A stretch of 64,000 nucleotides of DNA from the NCBI GenBank assembly GCA_910587665.1, contig CAJUMZ010000010.1, forward strand, positions 24,627 to 88,626, in the 5' to 3' direction. Source of the DNA: an uncultured Muribaculum sp. (GTDB taxonomy: Bacteria; Bacteroidota; Bacteroidia; Bacteroidales; Muribaculaceae). Of the stretch, positions 26,466 to 35,566 are shown piece after piece. The position numbers and the translations under genes are program-made. How positions within the stretch are numbered: position 1 is the first letter of the stretch; each line of letters starts with the position of its first letter. Below the pieces are notes generated by a model. It was not told the DNA's origin and ran no database searches. It was given only the letters and a program-made list of their open reading frames with translations.

Positions 26466-27764
26466 ATGCAAGTACAAACTGGTAAAGGCTCCATTTCCGC
26501 GATGGTTGTCATCGCGATATGGTCATTGTCACTGGCGGTCGACCTTCCGGGTCTTGCCGTGACACCTATCGAGGGAAGTTTCAGGTCAATATTCCCTGAT
26601 GTCACAGACTTCAAGATACAGCTCCTCACGGTATTGCCCAACTTGGTCATAATCCCGTTCGTGCTGTTGTCAGGAAAGCTCTCCATGACCAAGCACAAGA
26701 TCGCCATCATCGGCCTTGGTATTATAATGTATCTTGCCGCCGGCATCCTGTACATGCTTTCATCCACGATGAATGAGCTTATCATCCTCAGCTGTCTCCT
26801 TGGCGCAGGCTGCGGATTGATCCTCCCGTTCTCCACCGGTCTTATCGCCGATGTGTTTGTAGGTAAGTTCAGAATGAAGCAGATGGGTATTATCTCCGCC
26901 ATAGGCAATGTCGCCCTTGTGTGCGCGACATTTGTCGTCGGTTGGTTTAACATCAAGGAAAACTGGCATCTGCCGTTCCTGGTCTACCTTATCCCTGCCG
27001 TTTCACTCGTGCTCCTGCCCTTCTTGAAAAAGATACCGCAGGCTGACTATGACAACCCCGACGTGAAAGCCGCCGACGCCGCACAGGCACAGAAGACCGT
27101 GACCGCCACCGTCACCACCGTAGACGCCGACGGATTCTCCACCTCCGGACAGGCTGTGGAGAGAGGATTCTACCTCGGGCGTACCATATGGCTGCTTCTC
27201 GCCTACTTCTTCTTCGTCTTCGCTACATCAATCCCCGCCTACTACCTGCCTAACCTGATGCCGGTCTACGGCATGTCATCAGGCGAAGTGTCGACAGTGA
27301 CATCAATATTCTATCTGGCAATGTTTGTGATCGGGCTTATGCTGACCCCGGTGCTCCGTGCATTCCGCAAGGCTTCATTTATCGCCTGTATCGCGGCGTT
27401 GCTTATCGGGTTTGCGATGCTTGTATTCACCAAGAGCATGGTGATGTTTGTTATCGCGATGATCATCCTCGGTCTCGGCAACGGTGTCGCACAGCCTATA
27501 TTCTACGACAAGGCCACTGAGATAGTCAACTCACAGAAGCGCGCCACCCTCGCCCTCGCATGGCTGCAGGTGGCCAACTATATCGCGATATCACTCGTGC
27601 CTGTCATCACCAACTTCTTCGGATTTATCACCCACACCGACATCAACAAGGTAGTGATATTCCCGTTCTGGATGATATTGATCATGACGGCGATAGTAGC
27701 GGTATTCGTGGTAATACGCCGCAACCACTTCGTATTCGGAGTCCACAAACAGTATTATGAATAA
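26466..27764 (+). CDS. MFS transporter (unknown substrate)
   Basis: A 432-residue inner-membrane protein with about twelve hydrophobic segments. The first segment is preceded by GKGSISAMVVIAIWSLSLAVDLPGLAVTP, the loop between segments 2 and 3 has LSGKLSMTKHK, and there is a long hydrophilic central loop (about residues 195-238, alanine/threonine-rich) between the two six-helix halves. It lies between glutaminase (50 bases) and asparaginase (30 bases), so amino-acid import or export of glutamate, aspartate or their amides is the simplest idea. The family alone does not show the substrate. Confidence 0.85.
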   Translation: MQVQTGKGSISAMVVIAIWSLSLAVDLPGLAVTPIEGSFRSIFPDVTDFKIQLLTVLPNLVIIPFVLLSGKLSMTKHKIAIIGLGIIMYLAAGILYMLSSTMNELIILSCLLGAGCGLILPFSTGLIADVFVGKFRMKQMGIISAIGNVALVCATFVVGWFNIKENWHLPFLVYLIPAVSLVLLPFLKKIPQADYDNPDVKAADAAQAQKTVTATVTTVDADGFSTSGQAVERGFYLGRTIWLLLAYFFFVFATSIPAYYLPNLMPVYGMSSGEVSTVTSIFYLAMFVIGLMLTPVLRAFRKASFIACIAALLIGFAMLVFTKSMVMFVIAMIILGLGNGVAQPIFYDKATEIVNSQKRATLALAWLQVANYIAISLVPVITNFFGFITHTDINKVVIFPFWMILIMTAIVAVFVVIRRNHFVFGVHKQYYE

Positions 27765-27794
27765 AAAAACACACATATATTATTAAATACAACT

Positions 27795-28823
27795 ATGGCA
27801 AAACCAAAAATTTTCATCGTCTATACCGGTGGCACCATCGGCATGGTCGAGACAGCCGACGGGCTGCAGCCGTTCAACTTCAATCACCTCATGGACAATG
27901 TGCCCAAAATCGGGCAGTTAGGATATGAAATAGGCAACTACCAGTTCCCGCAGCCGATCGACTCCAGCAACATGAACCCGCAGTATTACAACCAGATTGT
28001 CAAGGCAATCGCCGACAATTACGACGATTATGACGGATTTGTAGTGCTGCACGGCACCGACACGATGGCATATACGGCGACAGCCTTGTCATTCATGCTC
28101 CAGAATCTACGCAAGCCGGTGGTAGTCACCGGATCACAGCTCCCGATCGGCGACACACGCGAAGACGGCACCGAAAACCTCATCTCAGCCCTGCAGGTAG
28201 CAGCCGCAAAGGATGGAAACGGCGACCCGATGCTACAGGAAGTGGTGATCTCCTTCCAGGACTACGTCATAAGGGGCAACCGCTCGACCAAGTTCACATC
28301 CACCGGATTTGACGCCTTCAAGAGCTTCAATTACCCCAACCTTGGCACAATCGACCTCCATATCGACTTCAACAAGCCGTTCCTCTTCCGCCCGCAGGTC
28401 AACGAGCCTCTTGAGCCGATGATGACGATGGATCCGTCGGTACTCGTACTCTTCCTGTTCCCGGGCATCACCGAGGCATCGGTAAAGGCACAGCTTGCCA
28501 CTCCCGGCATCAAGGCGGTGGTGATGAGGACATTCGGAGCCGGAAACGCCCCGACTGAGAAATGGTTCCTTGACGCAATCGGCGACGCCGTGAAGCGCGG
28601 CCTTATCGTGCTTAACATCACCCAGTGTGCCAACGGCGGCGACGAGCAGAAGCGTTATTACACCGGCGACATGCTCGCACAGGCCGGCGTAATATCGGGC
28701 TACGACATGACCTGCGAGGCAGGCGTCATGAAGCTGATGTATCTCCTTGGCAAGGGATTGTCAACCGATCAGGTAAAACAATACCTCGGAGTGCCAATGG
28801 TCGGTGAAATGACCGTAGAATAG
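27795..28823 (+). CDS. ansA: L-asparaginase, cytoplasmic type I
   Basis: A 342-residue enzyme (EC 3.5.1.1) without a signal peptide. The first catalytic threonine lies in IVYTGGTIGM (T14 of TGGT), the second triad in VVLHGTDTMAYTA (T88-D89), and GSQLPIGDTREDG and AGVMKLMYLLGKG are family hallmarks. Absence of an export signal and the length favour the type I (AnsA) class, which hydrolyses asparagine to aspartate and ammonia. It is the last gene before a strong terminator. Together with glutaminase it forms a two-enzyme amide-hydrolysis operon. Confidence 0.93.
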   Translation: MAKPKIFIVYTGGTIGMVETADGLQPFNFNHLMDNVPKIGQLGYEIGNYQFPQPIDSSNMNPQYYNQIVKAIADNYDDYDGFVVLHGTDTMAYTATALSFMLQNLRKPVVVTGSQLPIGDTREDGTENLISALQVAAAKDGNGDPMLQEVVISFQDYVIRGNRSTKFTSTGFDAFKSFNYPNLGTIDLHIDFNKPFLFRPQVNEPLEPMMTMDPSVLVLFLFPGITEASVKAQLATPGIKAVVMRTFGAGNAPTEKWFLDAIGDAVKRGLIVLNITQCANGGDEQKRYYTGDMLAQAGVISGYDMTCEAGVMKLMYLLGKGLSTDQVKQYLGVPMVGEMTVE

Positions 28824-28850
28824 CCGCAATACTCTCCGCTCAACGGATTC

Positions 28851-28886
28851 AAGAGGGACTGTATCCATAGCGATACAGTCCCTCTT
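28851..28886 (+). terminator. Terminator hairpin of the glutaminase/asparaginase operon
   Basis: A perfect 15-bp inverted repeat, AAGAGGGACTGTATC (28851-28865) with GATACAGTCCCTCTT (28872-28886), around a 6-base loop. The T-run after it is short, but the stem is the strongest in this part of the window. Confidence 0.75.
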
Positions 28887-28928
28887 CTGTTAAAATAATT
28901 GACTCTTTCAAAAATAAAAGTACAATTA

Positions 28929-28960
28929 TTTGGTAAAATAATATCAATATCCTATCTTTG
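28929..28960 (+). promoter_or_regulatory. Promoter of the fimbrial operon
   Basis: TTTG (28929-28932), a 20-base spacer and TATCTTTG (28953-28960) form an exact Bacteroidetes promoter. A 9-bp inverted repeat AAATAATTG/CAATTATTT (28893-28901 and 28923-28931) overlaps the -33 element and could be an operator. The predicted leader is about 125 bases, with a small hairpin (ATCTCC/GGAGAT, near 28976-28992). Confidence 0.7.
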
Positions 28961-29093
28961 CGGCAAGATAGTTGGATCTCCCTTGGAGGAGATGTTTTAT
29001 AGCGAATCATTTTATACATAAATACCACATGAGACTATTGTGTACGAAGTGATTGTTTTTTTAGAAAAGCGATATAATTAACCTGATTTGACA

Positions 29094-29672
29094 GTGAAAT
29101 ATAGATTTGTCTTATTATCTCTAATGCTATTGGCTGCTTATAGCGTAAAAAGCCAGAACATAGCAATCAAGAGCAACCTGCTCTATGATGCCGTTGCCGT
29201 AGCCAATCTTGGCGTCGAGGTGCCTCTTGCGCCCCGGTGGTCAATTGACGCGTCGGCCAACCTCAACGCCTGGACCATCAACGGACACAAATGGAAACAT
29301 TGGCTCGTGCAGCCCGAGGCCCGCTATTGGCTCTGCGACCGCATGCAGGGACATTTCTTCGGAGCGCATGCCATCGTAGGGCAATATAATGTGGGCAATC
29401 TCCACAATCACGTAAAGTTTCTCGGTACCGATTTCAGTGTGCTCTCCCGGCAACGCTACCAGGGATGGATGGCGGGCGCAGGCATCGCCTACGGCTACTC
29501 CTGGATCCTGGCAAAACACTGGAACATCGAGGCCGAGCTGGGACTTGGATGGATCTACACCCGCTCCGACGTATATCCCTGCGCCGAGTGCGGCACCAAG
29601 ATCGCCGAGGGCAAGGTCCATAATTATGTAGGGCCCACCAAGGCGGCCGTAAGCCTTATCTACCTTTTCTGA
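29094..29672 (+). CDS. DUF3575 outer-membrane protein of the fimbrial operon
   Basis: A 192-residue protein if started at the GTG at 29094; a TTG at 29088 would add two residues, and no ATG is available. The signal peptide MKYRFVLLSLMLLAAYSVKSQ is followed by NIAIKSNLLYDAVAVANLG, the hallmark of DUF3575. The rest alternates as amphipathic strands (YWLCDRMQGHFFGAHAIVGQYNVGN, then GYSWILAKHWNIEAELGLGW) and ends VSLIYLF, an outer-membrane barrel-like end. DUF3575 genes begin Mfa/Fim-type operons in many Bacteroidales. The protein probably helps assemble or anchor the fimbria. Confidence 0.85.
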   Translation: MKYRFVLLSLMLLAAYSVKSQNIAIKSNLLYDAVAVANLGVEVPLAPRWSIDASANLNAWTINGHKWKHWLVQPEARYWLCDRMQGHFFGAHAIVGQYNVGNLHNHVKFLGTDFSVLSRQRYQGWMAGAGIAYGYSWILAKHWNIEAELGLGWIYTRSDVYPCAECGTKIAEGKVHNYVGPTKAAVSLIYLF

Positions 29673-29707
29673 GCCACATTTTTAGATCAATCTTACCGAA
29701 AACTATA

Positions 29708-31290
29708 ATGAAAAAGATATTTTGCATAGGTGCGCTCTGCGGAGCAGCCCTGTTTACCGCAGCCGCCACGACATCCATTGATGTCAGGACAGGCGAAGCC
29801 CCGGCAAATGGGGGGGTAATTTCCTAACTATCAACCCAATAGACATTGCGCACACCGACACCAACCTCTTCGTGTTGCTGGATGTCGATGCACAGGGACT
29901 CCGATTGAAGTCCAACCGTGAGGTCACCCTCACCCCGATGCTCGTAAGCGACAACGCCGCCGACACCGTAAGGCTCAAATCATTCACTATCGCAGGCCGC
30001 AACCGCTATTACCACGGAATCCGCAACACACCGCCCTCACCTATATTTCTCCGCGCCGGAGAGATCGACAAGACGATAAACTACCGCGACGACACCCCGT
30101 GGCGCGACTGGATGTCGACAGCGCGCCTCGTCATCGACACCCGCGAGGGAGGATGCTGCAACGTGACCGAGGCAGAGGATGCCATACCCGTGGCACAGCT
30201 CGACTTCGAGCCCAAGACATTCGCACCCGAATATCTCTACATCTCGCCCAAGGCAGAGGCTGTCAAGACCCGCGCGCTCAAGGCAAGCGCCTATATCGAC
30301 TTCCCCGTCAACAAGACTGTCATCTATCCCGATTACCGACGTAATCCCGCCGAGCTGGCAAAGATACGCGCCACTATCGACTCCGTGCGCTCCGACAAGG
30401 ATATCACAATCACCTCACTCCATATAAAAGGATATGCCTCCCCCGAAGGCGCCTATGCCGCCAACGCCCGCCTTGCCGAAGGCCGCACCGAGGCTCTGCG
30501 CCGCTACGTGCAGCAGCTTTACAGCTTCCCCGCCGGGCTTATCACCACGTCATTTGAGCCGGAAGACTGGGAAGGGCTGCGCTCACGCATAGCCGCCGAC
30601 CCTGCCATCGACCACCGCGACGAGCTGCTCGCCATAATAGACGATCCCGCCTACCGCGACAACCCCGACGGCCGCGACTGGAAGCTCCGCTCCACCTACC
30701 CCGCCACAGGCAAGATGCTGCTTGCCGAGGTGTATCCCGCTCTCCGTCACTCCGACTATGCGATAGACTACACCGTGCGCTCCTACACCTCCCCCGAGGA
30801 GATAATCGAGGTGATGCGCACCTCGCCGCAGAAGCTGTCGCTTCAGGAGCTATACGTAGCCGCTCTGTCGCAGGAGCCCGGAAGCGACCTCTACAACGAG
30901 GCGTTTGAGATCGCCGTAAGGATGTATCCCGACGACCCTACCGCCAACCTTAACGCCGCCTGCTCAGCCATGCAGCGCAACGACCTCCGCAGCGCCGCCC
31001 GCTACCTTGACAAGGCAGGCGACACCCCCGAAGCCCGCTATGCCCGCGCCATCTACACCGCCCTATCCGGCGACCGCGCAGCAGCCGCCACGATGCTCAA
31101 GGAAGGCGACGCAACCCCGCAGGCTGCCGACGCAGCCCGTCAGCTCGACACACTCATCAACTCCGACGGCCGCCACTTCCGCCTCCTCACCCCCGACGAC
31201 ACCGCAATCCCCGACACCCCTGTAGGGGCGACCGGAAGGTCGACCGCCAATGAGCCCAATGAGCCGAATGGGTGCAATAACCCCCATTAG
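29708..31290 (+). pseudogene. DUF3868/OmpA-like fimbrial protein, frameshifted at a G7 tract
   Basis: The ATG at 29708 begins a signal peptide (MKKIFCIGALCGAALFTAAA), but this frame stops at 29825-29827 after 39 residues. The body of the protein continues in another frame to 31290. One extra G in the G7 run (29810-29816) would join the halves as ...ANGGGNFLTINPIDIAHTDTN..., restoring a protein of about 527 residues. The body contains a DUF3868-like domain (DGLRL-type start, NRYYHGIRNTPPSP) and an OmpA-like segment (SLHIKGYASPEGAYAANARLAEGRTEALRRY is its region, about 30415-30510) with TPR-like helices after it. It may be a real phase-off allele or a homopolymer error. The last about 20 codons run into a repeat element. 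Confidence 0.85.
29810..29816 (+). repeat. Homopolymeric G7 tract at the frameshift point
   Basis: Seven consecutive G lie between AAAT and TAAT, exactly where the two halves of the DUF3868-like gene change frame. With eight G the frame is restored. Poly-G runs of this kind are known slipped-strand contingency sites, and also common sequencing-error sites. Confidence 0.8.
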
Positions 31291-31301
31291 TCCCATTGGT
31301 C
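31217..31301. repeat. Palindromic repeat element overlapping the gene end
   Basis: The stretch contains CCCC-TGTA-GGGG, then GGGGCGACCGGAAGGTCGACC, then CCAATG-type units (CCAATGAGCCCAATGAG) that face CCCATTAGTCCCATTGG in inverted order. It resembles short intergenic palindromes of Bacteroidales. The stop codon of the DUF3868-like gene (31288-31290) lies inside it, so the protein's last residues (about from PVGATGRS) are encoded by the repeat. Confidence 0.55.
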
Positions 31302-31348
31302 CCAAAATCACAATAAATCAATAATCACCAACAATAATAATTAATGCA

Positions 31349-33307
31349 ATGAAAAAATTTAACAAATTCCTCATCCCGGCACTCGCCCTCGGCCTATTCG
31401 CCGCCTGCTCGGATGACAAAATGGACAACCCCGCCACCCCGGAGGACAACACCAACGTTGACCGTGTCCAATACCTGAATATCTCAATTAGCGGTGATCC
31501 GGCATTATTCGGTCGCGCTGAAGGTGATACAGAAGAACCAATTTTTGATCACGGACAGGGTGATGAAGTTGAAGTCAATACAATTTATCTGGCTTTTTAT
31601 GACGAAGCCGGCGCGCTTGTTACAACAATAGGACCCAAAGAGCCTAAGGATTTCACTACAGACAATAATCCAACCAACGCAGTGGACAAACTTATGACAG
31701 CAACGGTTGAAGTTGAAATTCAAAAAGGACAAAATACACCGGCTTATGTGATGTGTTATCTCAATCCAATTCAAGTCGGAGCTGGCTCAACTGATGCAGC
31801 GTTAGCATCAAAAACCATCGGTGACATAAAAAAAATTACACGCCAGCAACCTTATAAAGTCACTTCCGACAAAAAATTGCTTTTTGGCATGTCAAACTCC
31901 GTTTATTATGACAATAACGGGGAATTGGTCAGGGCAACAAAAATCCCCGAAGGTGCTTTAAAATCAAAAGCTGAGGATATAGACGATGATACCCCTACCG
32001 TTGATATCTATGTCGAGCGTTATGCTGCAAGAGTAAAAGTTGATTATGCTTCTGCAACAAAATCAGAGACCACTCTTGAAAATAACAATAAATATTCTTT
32101 CTCATATGAAGTAGAAAACTGGAGCCTCAATGCACGCGAACAAGACTTTTTCGTATCCAAGAGTTTTACCAAAACAGCTGATGGAAACGGTGTAGGTCCC
32201 ATGGGTGCAGAAAACGCAACATATACCGATCTCACGACCTCAGGCTCTTCTTTAGGCAATTGGTGGAATGATCCGACTTTCTTCCGCTCATACTGGGCAC
32301 GTTCATGCGCATATTTTATTACTGATTTCCCCAATATATCAGATGATGTAACTGTAGATGAATCAACCGGCAAAACCACTAATTTCAAGCTCAACTACTA
32401 CTCATATAACCAAATAATTGCCGGATCCTCAAATATACAAGGGAAACCATTGACATCAGGTTCAACAATATACGCTATTGAAAACACTATCGGACCGAAT
32501 GCACTCGCCCAGGCAACAAATACACTTGCGGCATTATCATCCGTAGTAATCGTAGGTAAATATACCCTCAAGAATAATAATGAAGCCTATGAGGGCAATC
32601 CGGATTTCTTTGTAAGAGACAATAATGTATATTTTGATATAAACTATAACAATAAAAAAGACGGGGATCTCACAATAGCTGAAGGTTTATTTGGTAGCAT
32701 TAATGGAGGAGCTAACCAAAACACAATATTATATATAACTACCACAGACACCGAAGGCAAAGACGTAAAAAAATTAGTTGATGGCTCTGAGTCAACCCTG
32801 AAAGATAAATTCGTCATTTATCATCCTTTTGGAGAAATAGAAAACAGCGTCACAATCAAGATTAAAGATGACTTGACAGATGATCAGGTAAAAACTTTGA
32901 GATTGTCTTATGCAAAATCGGGAGTCGAGACTCCGATTGAAACAGTTGCAGAATTAAAAGAAATGAACCAACTGCTTCGATACAATATAGGCACAATGGA
33001 TGCTTATAAGGGCGGAAAAGCATTCTTCTGCATTCCCATCCATCATTTAGGTTGGACAAAGAACGGAACAAACCCAAATGCAACAGGTACTATTGATTGG
33101 ACAAAAGTCCGTGAAGGAGACTTCGGTATAGTTCGTAACCACTCTTACTCTATCGAAATTTCTTCAATCGGAGATAATCTTGGCTCCGGCATTTGGGATC
33201 CGAGTAAACCGATAGTACCGGAAAAGACCAAGTCAACCTTCCATGGGGAATATAACATCCGCATGAATGCATGGAAAGTTGTACCCAAGCAGACTGTAAA
33301 GCTCTGA
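31349..33307 (+). CDS. Major fimbrillin, Mfa1-like
   Basis: A 652-residue lipoprotein precursor (signal ends LFAACSDD, cysteine near 20). The N-terminal domain has the fimbrillin pattern (VNTIYLAFYDEAGALVTTI, then AYVMCYLNP and a Y-x-VERYAARVKV segment), and the C-terminal part matches Mfa1_C: GKAFFCIPIHHLGW, REGDFGIVRNHSYSIEISSIGDNLGSGI and the last strand YNIRMNAWKVVPKQTVKL. In the P. gingivalis paradigm, the lipidated precursor is cut by a gingipain-like protease and polymerises by strand exchange. From about 31450 to 33300 the DNA is much richer in A+T than the genes on both sides, which points to replacement or diversifying selection of the exposed shaft. Confidence 0.88.
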   Translation: MKKFNKFLIPALALGLFAACSDDKMDNPATPEDNTNVDRVQYLNISISGDPALFGRAEGDTEEPIFDHGQGDEVEVNTIYLAFYDEAGALVTTIGPKEPKDFTTDNNPTNAVDKLMTATVEVEIQKGQNTPAYVMCYLNPIQVGAGSTDAALASKTIGDIKKITRQQPYKVTSDKKLLFGMSNSVYYDNNGELVRATKIPEGALKSKAEDIDDDTPTVDIYVERYAARVKVDYASATKSETTLENNNKYSFSYEVENWSLNAREQDFFVSKSFTKTADGNGVGPMGAENATYTDLTTSGSSLGNWWNDPTFFRSYWARSCAYFITDFPNISDDVTVDESTGKTTNFKLNYYSYNQIIAGSSNIQGKPLTSGSTIYAIENTIGPNALAQATNTLAALSSVVIVGKYTLKNNNEAYEGNPDFFVRDNNVYFDINYNNKKDGDLTIAEGLFGSINGGANQNTILYITTTDTEGKDVKKLVDGSESTLKDKFVIYHPFGEIENSVTIKIKDDLTDDQVKTLRLSYAKSGVETPIETVAELKEMNQLLRYNIGTMDAYKGGKAFFCIPIHHLGWTKNGTNPNATGTIDWTKVREGDFGIVRNHSYSIEISSIGDNLGSGIWDPSKPIVPEKTKSTFHGEYNIRMNAWKVVPKQTVKL

Positions 33308-33411
33308 CGACCGGATACAGCAATTGACCACTACGGGGTATGGTCCCGGTTTAGGGCGGGCGGCTTTGACCGGCTTCCCGCTCACAAAAAAATTGACAAC
33401 AACTGACAATC

Positions 33412-34452
33412 ATGATGAATAAATTACATAGACAAGTCGCCGCAATGCTCGTCATGGCCATAGCACTGCTCCCGGCGGGAGGTTGCGCCCTCATCAACGA
33501 GGATCTCGACCCCTGTACCGTCGAGTATAAGGTAGGCTTCGTCTTTGAGCGCAACATGCTCTACGTCGACGCGTTTCACACTCAGGTAAGGTCGGTGTCG
33601 CTATTTGCCTTTGACAGCGACGGCAATCTTGCATGGCAGGGACATGAATCGGGCGACGCCCTCGCCACTCCCGGCTATACCATGACCCTGCCCCTTGAGC
33701 CGGGCATCTACGACCTCATAGCATGGTGCGGACTCAACGAGGGCGACGCGTTTACCCTCGCCGCGTCGCAGCCACGCACCAAGGATGACCTCGCGTGCTC
33801 CATACGCAAGCTCACCGACAGTCGCGGCGACTATGTTGAGGGCAATCTCAACGACCTCTACCACGGTCAGCTTGACGCCGTCAGCATCGAGCGCGGCGAC
33901 GGAAACATCAGCCGTCAGGTCAACATCAGCCTCACCAAAAACACCAACCGTATACACGTACTCCTCCACAATATAGACGGCTCAACCATGGGCGAGGATG
34001 ACTTCACCGTCACAGTCGAGGCGGCCAACGGCCTTATGCATCATGACAACTCGATACTCCCCGACGATGGTTTCGAGTATCGCCACTACCGCAAGCGCGC
34101 CGCCACCGTAGGCGCACCCACAGGCAATGGTCGCCCCGGCGAGACCATCACCACTTACTCCACCCATATCTCCGACATCGCCGTGGCGCGCCTCATGGCC
34201 GACCGCCATCCACGCCTCGTGGTGACCCGCAACGCCGACGGCACCCGTATCGTCGACCTCCCCCTCACCGACTACCTCCTCATGGTGAAGGATGATGACG
34301 CCCGCCGCCCCATGACCCCGCAGGAATACCTTGACCGGCAGGACGAGTTCACCATCAACTTCTTCCTCACCGGCGACAACTCATGGGACCGCACCATGGC
34401 GATCTATATCAACTCATGGACAGTCGTGCCACCGCAAGACACCCAAATCTGA
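33412..34452 (+). CDS. FimB/Mfa2 family fimbrial anchor
   Basis: A 346-residue lipoprotein: signal peptide ending LLPAGGC (cysteine near residue 25), then ALINEDLDPCTVEYKVGFVFERNMLYVDAF, which is the diagnostic FimB/Mfa2 start. Further motifs are VSLFAFDSDGNLAWQG and YDLIAWCGLNEGDAF, and the end is MAIYINSWTVVPPQDTQI. Mfa2 homologues cap and anchor the base of the fimbria in the outer membrane and limit its length. Unlike the major subunit, the gene is GC-rich. It begins 104 bases after the major fimbrillin, a gap that includes a GC-rich inverted repeat. Confidence 0.92.
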   Translation: MMNKLHRQVAAMLVMAIALLPAGGCALINEDLDPCTVEYKVGFVFERNMLYVDAFHTQVRSVSLFAFDSDGNLAWQGHESGDALATPGYTMTLPLEPGIYDLIAWCGLNEGDAFTLAASQPRTKDDLACSIRKLTDSRGDYVEGNLNDLYHGQLDAVSIERGDGNISRQVNISLTKNTNRIHVLLHNIDGSTMGEDDFTVTVEAANGLMHHDNSILPDDGFEYRHYRKRAATVGAPTGNGRPGETITTYSTHISDIAVARLMADRHPRLVVTRNADGTRIVDLPLTDYLLMVKDDDARRPMTPQEYLDRQDEFTINFFLTGDNSWDRTMAIYINSWTVVPPQDTQI

Positions 34453-34487
34453 CCATCATGACCAAGAGCCATAATCATAACGCAACA

Positions 34488-35537
34488 ATGAAAAGACTCC
34501 ACGCCGACATATTGAGCCGCCTTGCCACGCTGCTGCTATGCTGCGCGGTGCTTGGCTCTTGCTCCGACTCGACGGCTCTCCCCGGCGACGACGATGACGC
34601 TCCGCGCGTCGTGCTGTCATTTACCATAAACACCGGTGACACTACCGGCTCACGCGCCTACGACCATACCGACGAGACCGAAGACCCCGGCAACACCATG
34701 GAGCGCATGATAGTGACCGACAACTCACGCATCTACGTGTTTAACCACAACGGCGGCTCCCTCGTCACAGCCATCGACATGAACACCGTACACCTTACCC
34801 CCGCAGGCGACAACCGCTACCGCGTCACCATAGAGCTTGAAAAAAGCCTCTTCGGCAACGCCGACAGCCCCGTGATTGATCTTGCCGTGGTAGCCAATCT
34901 CGCCGGGCAACCCGACGCCCCCGCCTCGCTTGAAGCCCTCGCTTCACAAAGTTACGCGTTTGCGGCACCCACTGCCGGGACAGGTATACCGATGTGGGGT
35001 TGCATGAAAGATGTCGCCCTGCGCACTTCCGCCACTTCCGGCGGCACCATCAACCTCCTGCGCGCCTATGCCAAGGTAGTCATAGAGCTTGGAGAGACAG
35101 TGCCGTCAAACTATACTGTAACGGCACAGCTCACCACCACAACCAACCGCTTCTACGCCGCCCCTTACGATGACGAGACCCATACAATAGCCGATCCTTC
35201 CGACTATGATGACATGAAAGCCCCATTCGCGCCACGTGTCGGATCGTCAAGTATGACCATAGGCTCATACCCCGACGATAAGCTGACATTCTATGTGCCG
35301 GAAGCGCGAGCCAATGAAGGCAACCGGCTGACACTGGATATCCTCGACGGCGAAGGCAACCCCATTGAAGGCTTCAGTGGCAGCAATATATATATCGCCT
35401 TATACTCCGACAACACGCCGGGCGAACACCTGCCTCTCCTCCGCAACCACATCTACACCTATCAACTCGACCTGACGAGCGGCATACAGGTAAGGGTACG
35501 GAAGTGGGGTTACCATAAGATCGAGTTTGACATGTAA
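34488..35537 (+). CDS. Minor fimbrial subunit (fimbrillin-like lipoprotein)
   Basis: A 349-residue lipoprotein from the ATG at 34488, chosen for its standard signal peptide (MKRLHADILSRLATLLLCCAVLGSC). In-frame ATGs at 34458 and earlier are possible, and the open frame reaches back into the Mfa2-like gene. After SDSTALPGDDDD come a fimbrillin N-terminal domain (RVVLSFTINTGD, SRIYVFNHNGGSLV) and a C-terminal domain ending YTYQLDLTSGIQVRVRKWGYHKIEFDM. It is probably an accessory subunit placed between shaft and tip, comparable with Mfa3/FimC-FimD in position. Its stop overlaps an alternative start of the next gene by one base (TAATG). Confidence 0.75.
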   Translation: MKRLHADILSRLATLLLCCAVLGSCSDSTALPGDDDDAPRVVLSFTINTGDTTGSRAYDHTDETEDPGNTMERMIVTDNSRIYVFNHNGGSLVTAIDMNTVHLTPAGDNRYRVTIELEKSLFGNADSPVIDLAVVANLAGQPDAPASLEALASQSYAFAAPTAGTGIPMWGCMKDVALRTSATSGGTINLLRAYAKVVIELGETVPSNYTVTAQLTTTTNRFYAAPYDDETHTIADPSDYDDMKAPFAPRVGSSSMTIGSYPDDKLTFYVPEARANEGNRLTLDILDGEGNPIEGFSGSNIYIALYSDNTPGEHLPLLRNHIYTYQLDLTSGIQVRVRKWGYHKIEFDM

Positions 35538-35566
35538 TGACCAATTCAACCACAGATATATCCGCG

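Noticed and set aside
28891..29090. Invertible promoter of the fimbrial operon
   Set aside because: The only inverted repeat (AAATAATTG/CAATTATTT) lies upstream of and over the -33 box and does not flank the promoter. No recombinase gene is near. It may be an operator instead.
29872..31290. Treating 29872 as the true start of a complete DUF3868-like gene
   Set aside because: That start would remove the signal peptide and begin inside the conserved NFLTINP...TNLFVLLDVDAQG strand. The upstream half in the other frame explains the missing part.
31217..31301. Rho-independent terminator after the DUF3868-like gene
   Set aside because: The palindromes lack a T-run and the major fimbrillin gene follows at once. 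A dispersed repeat is a better description.
33308..33411. Terminator between the major fimbrillin and the Mfa2-like gene
   Set aside because: A GC-rich inverted repeat (GCGGG/CCCGC) is present, but it is short, imperfect and followed by A rather than T. Partial attenuation is possible, but the evidence is too weak for a feature.
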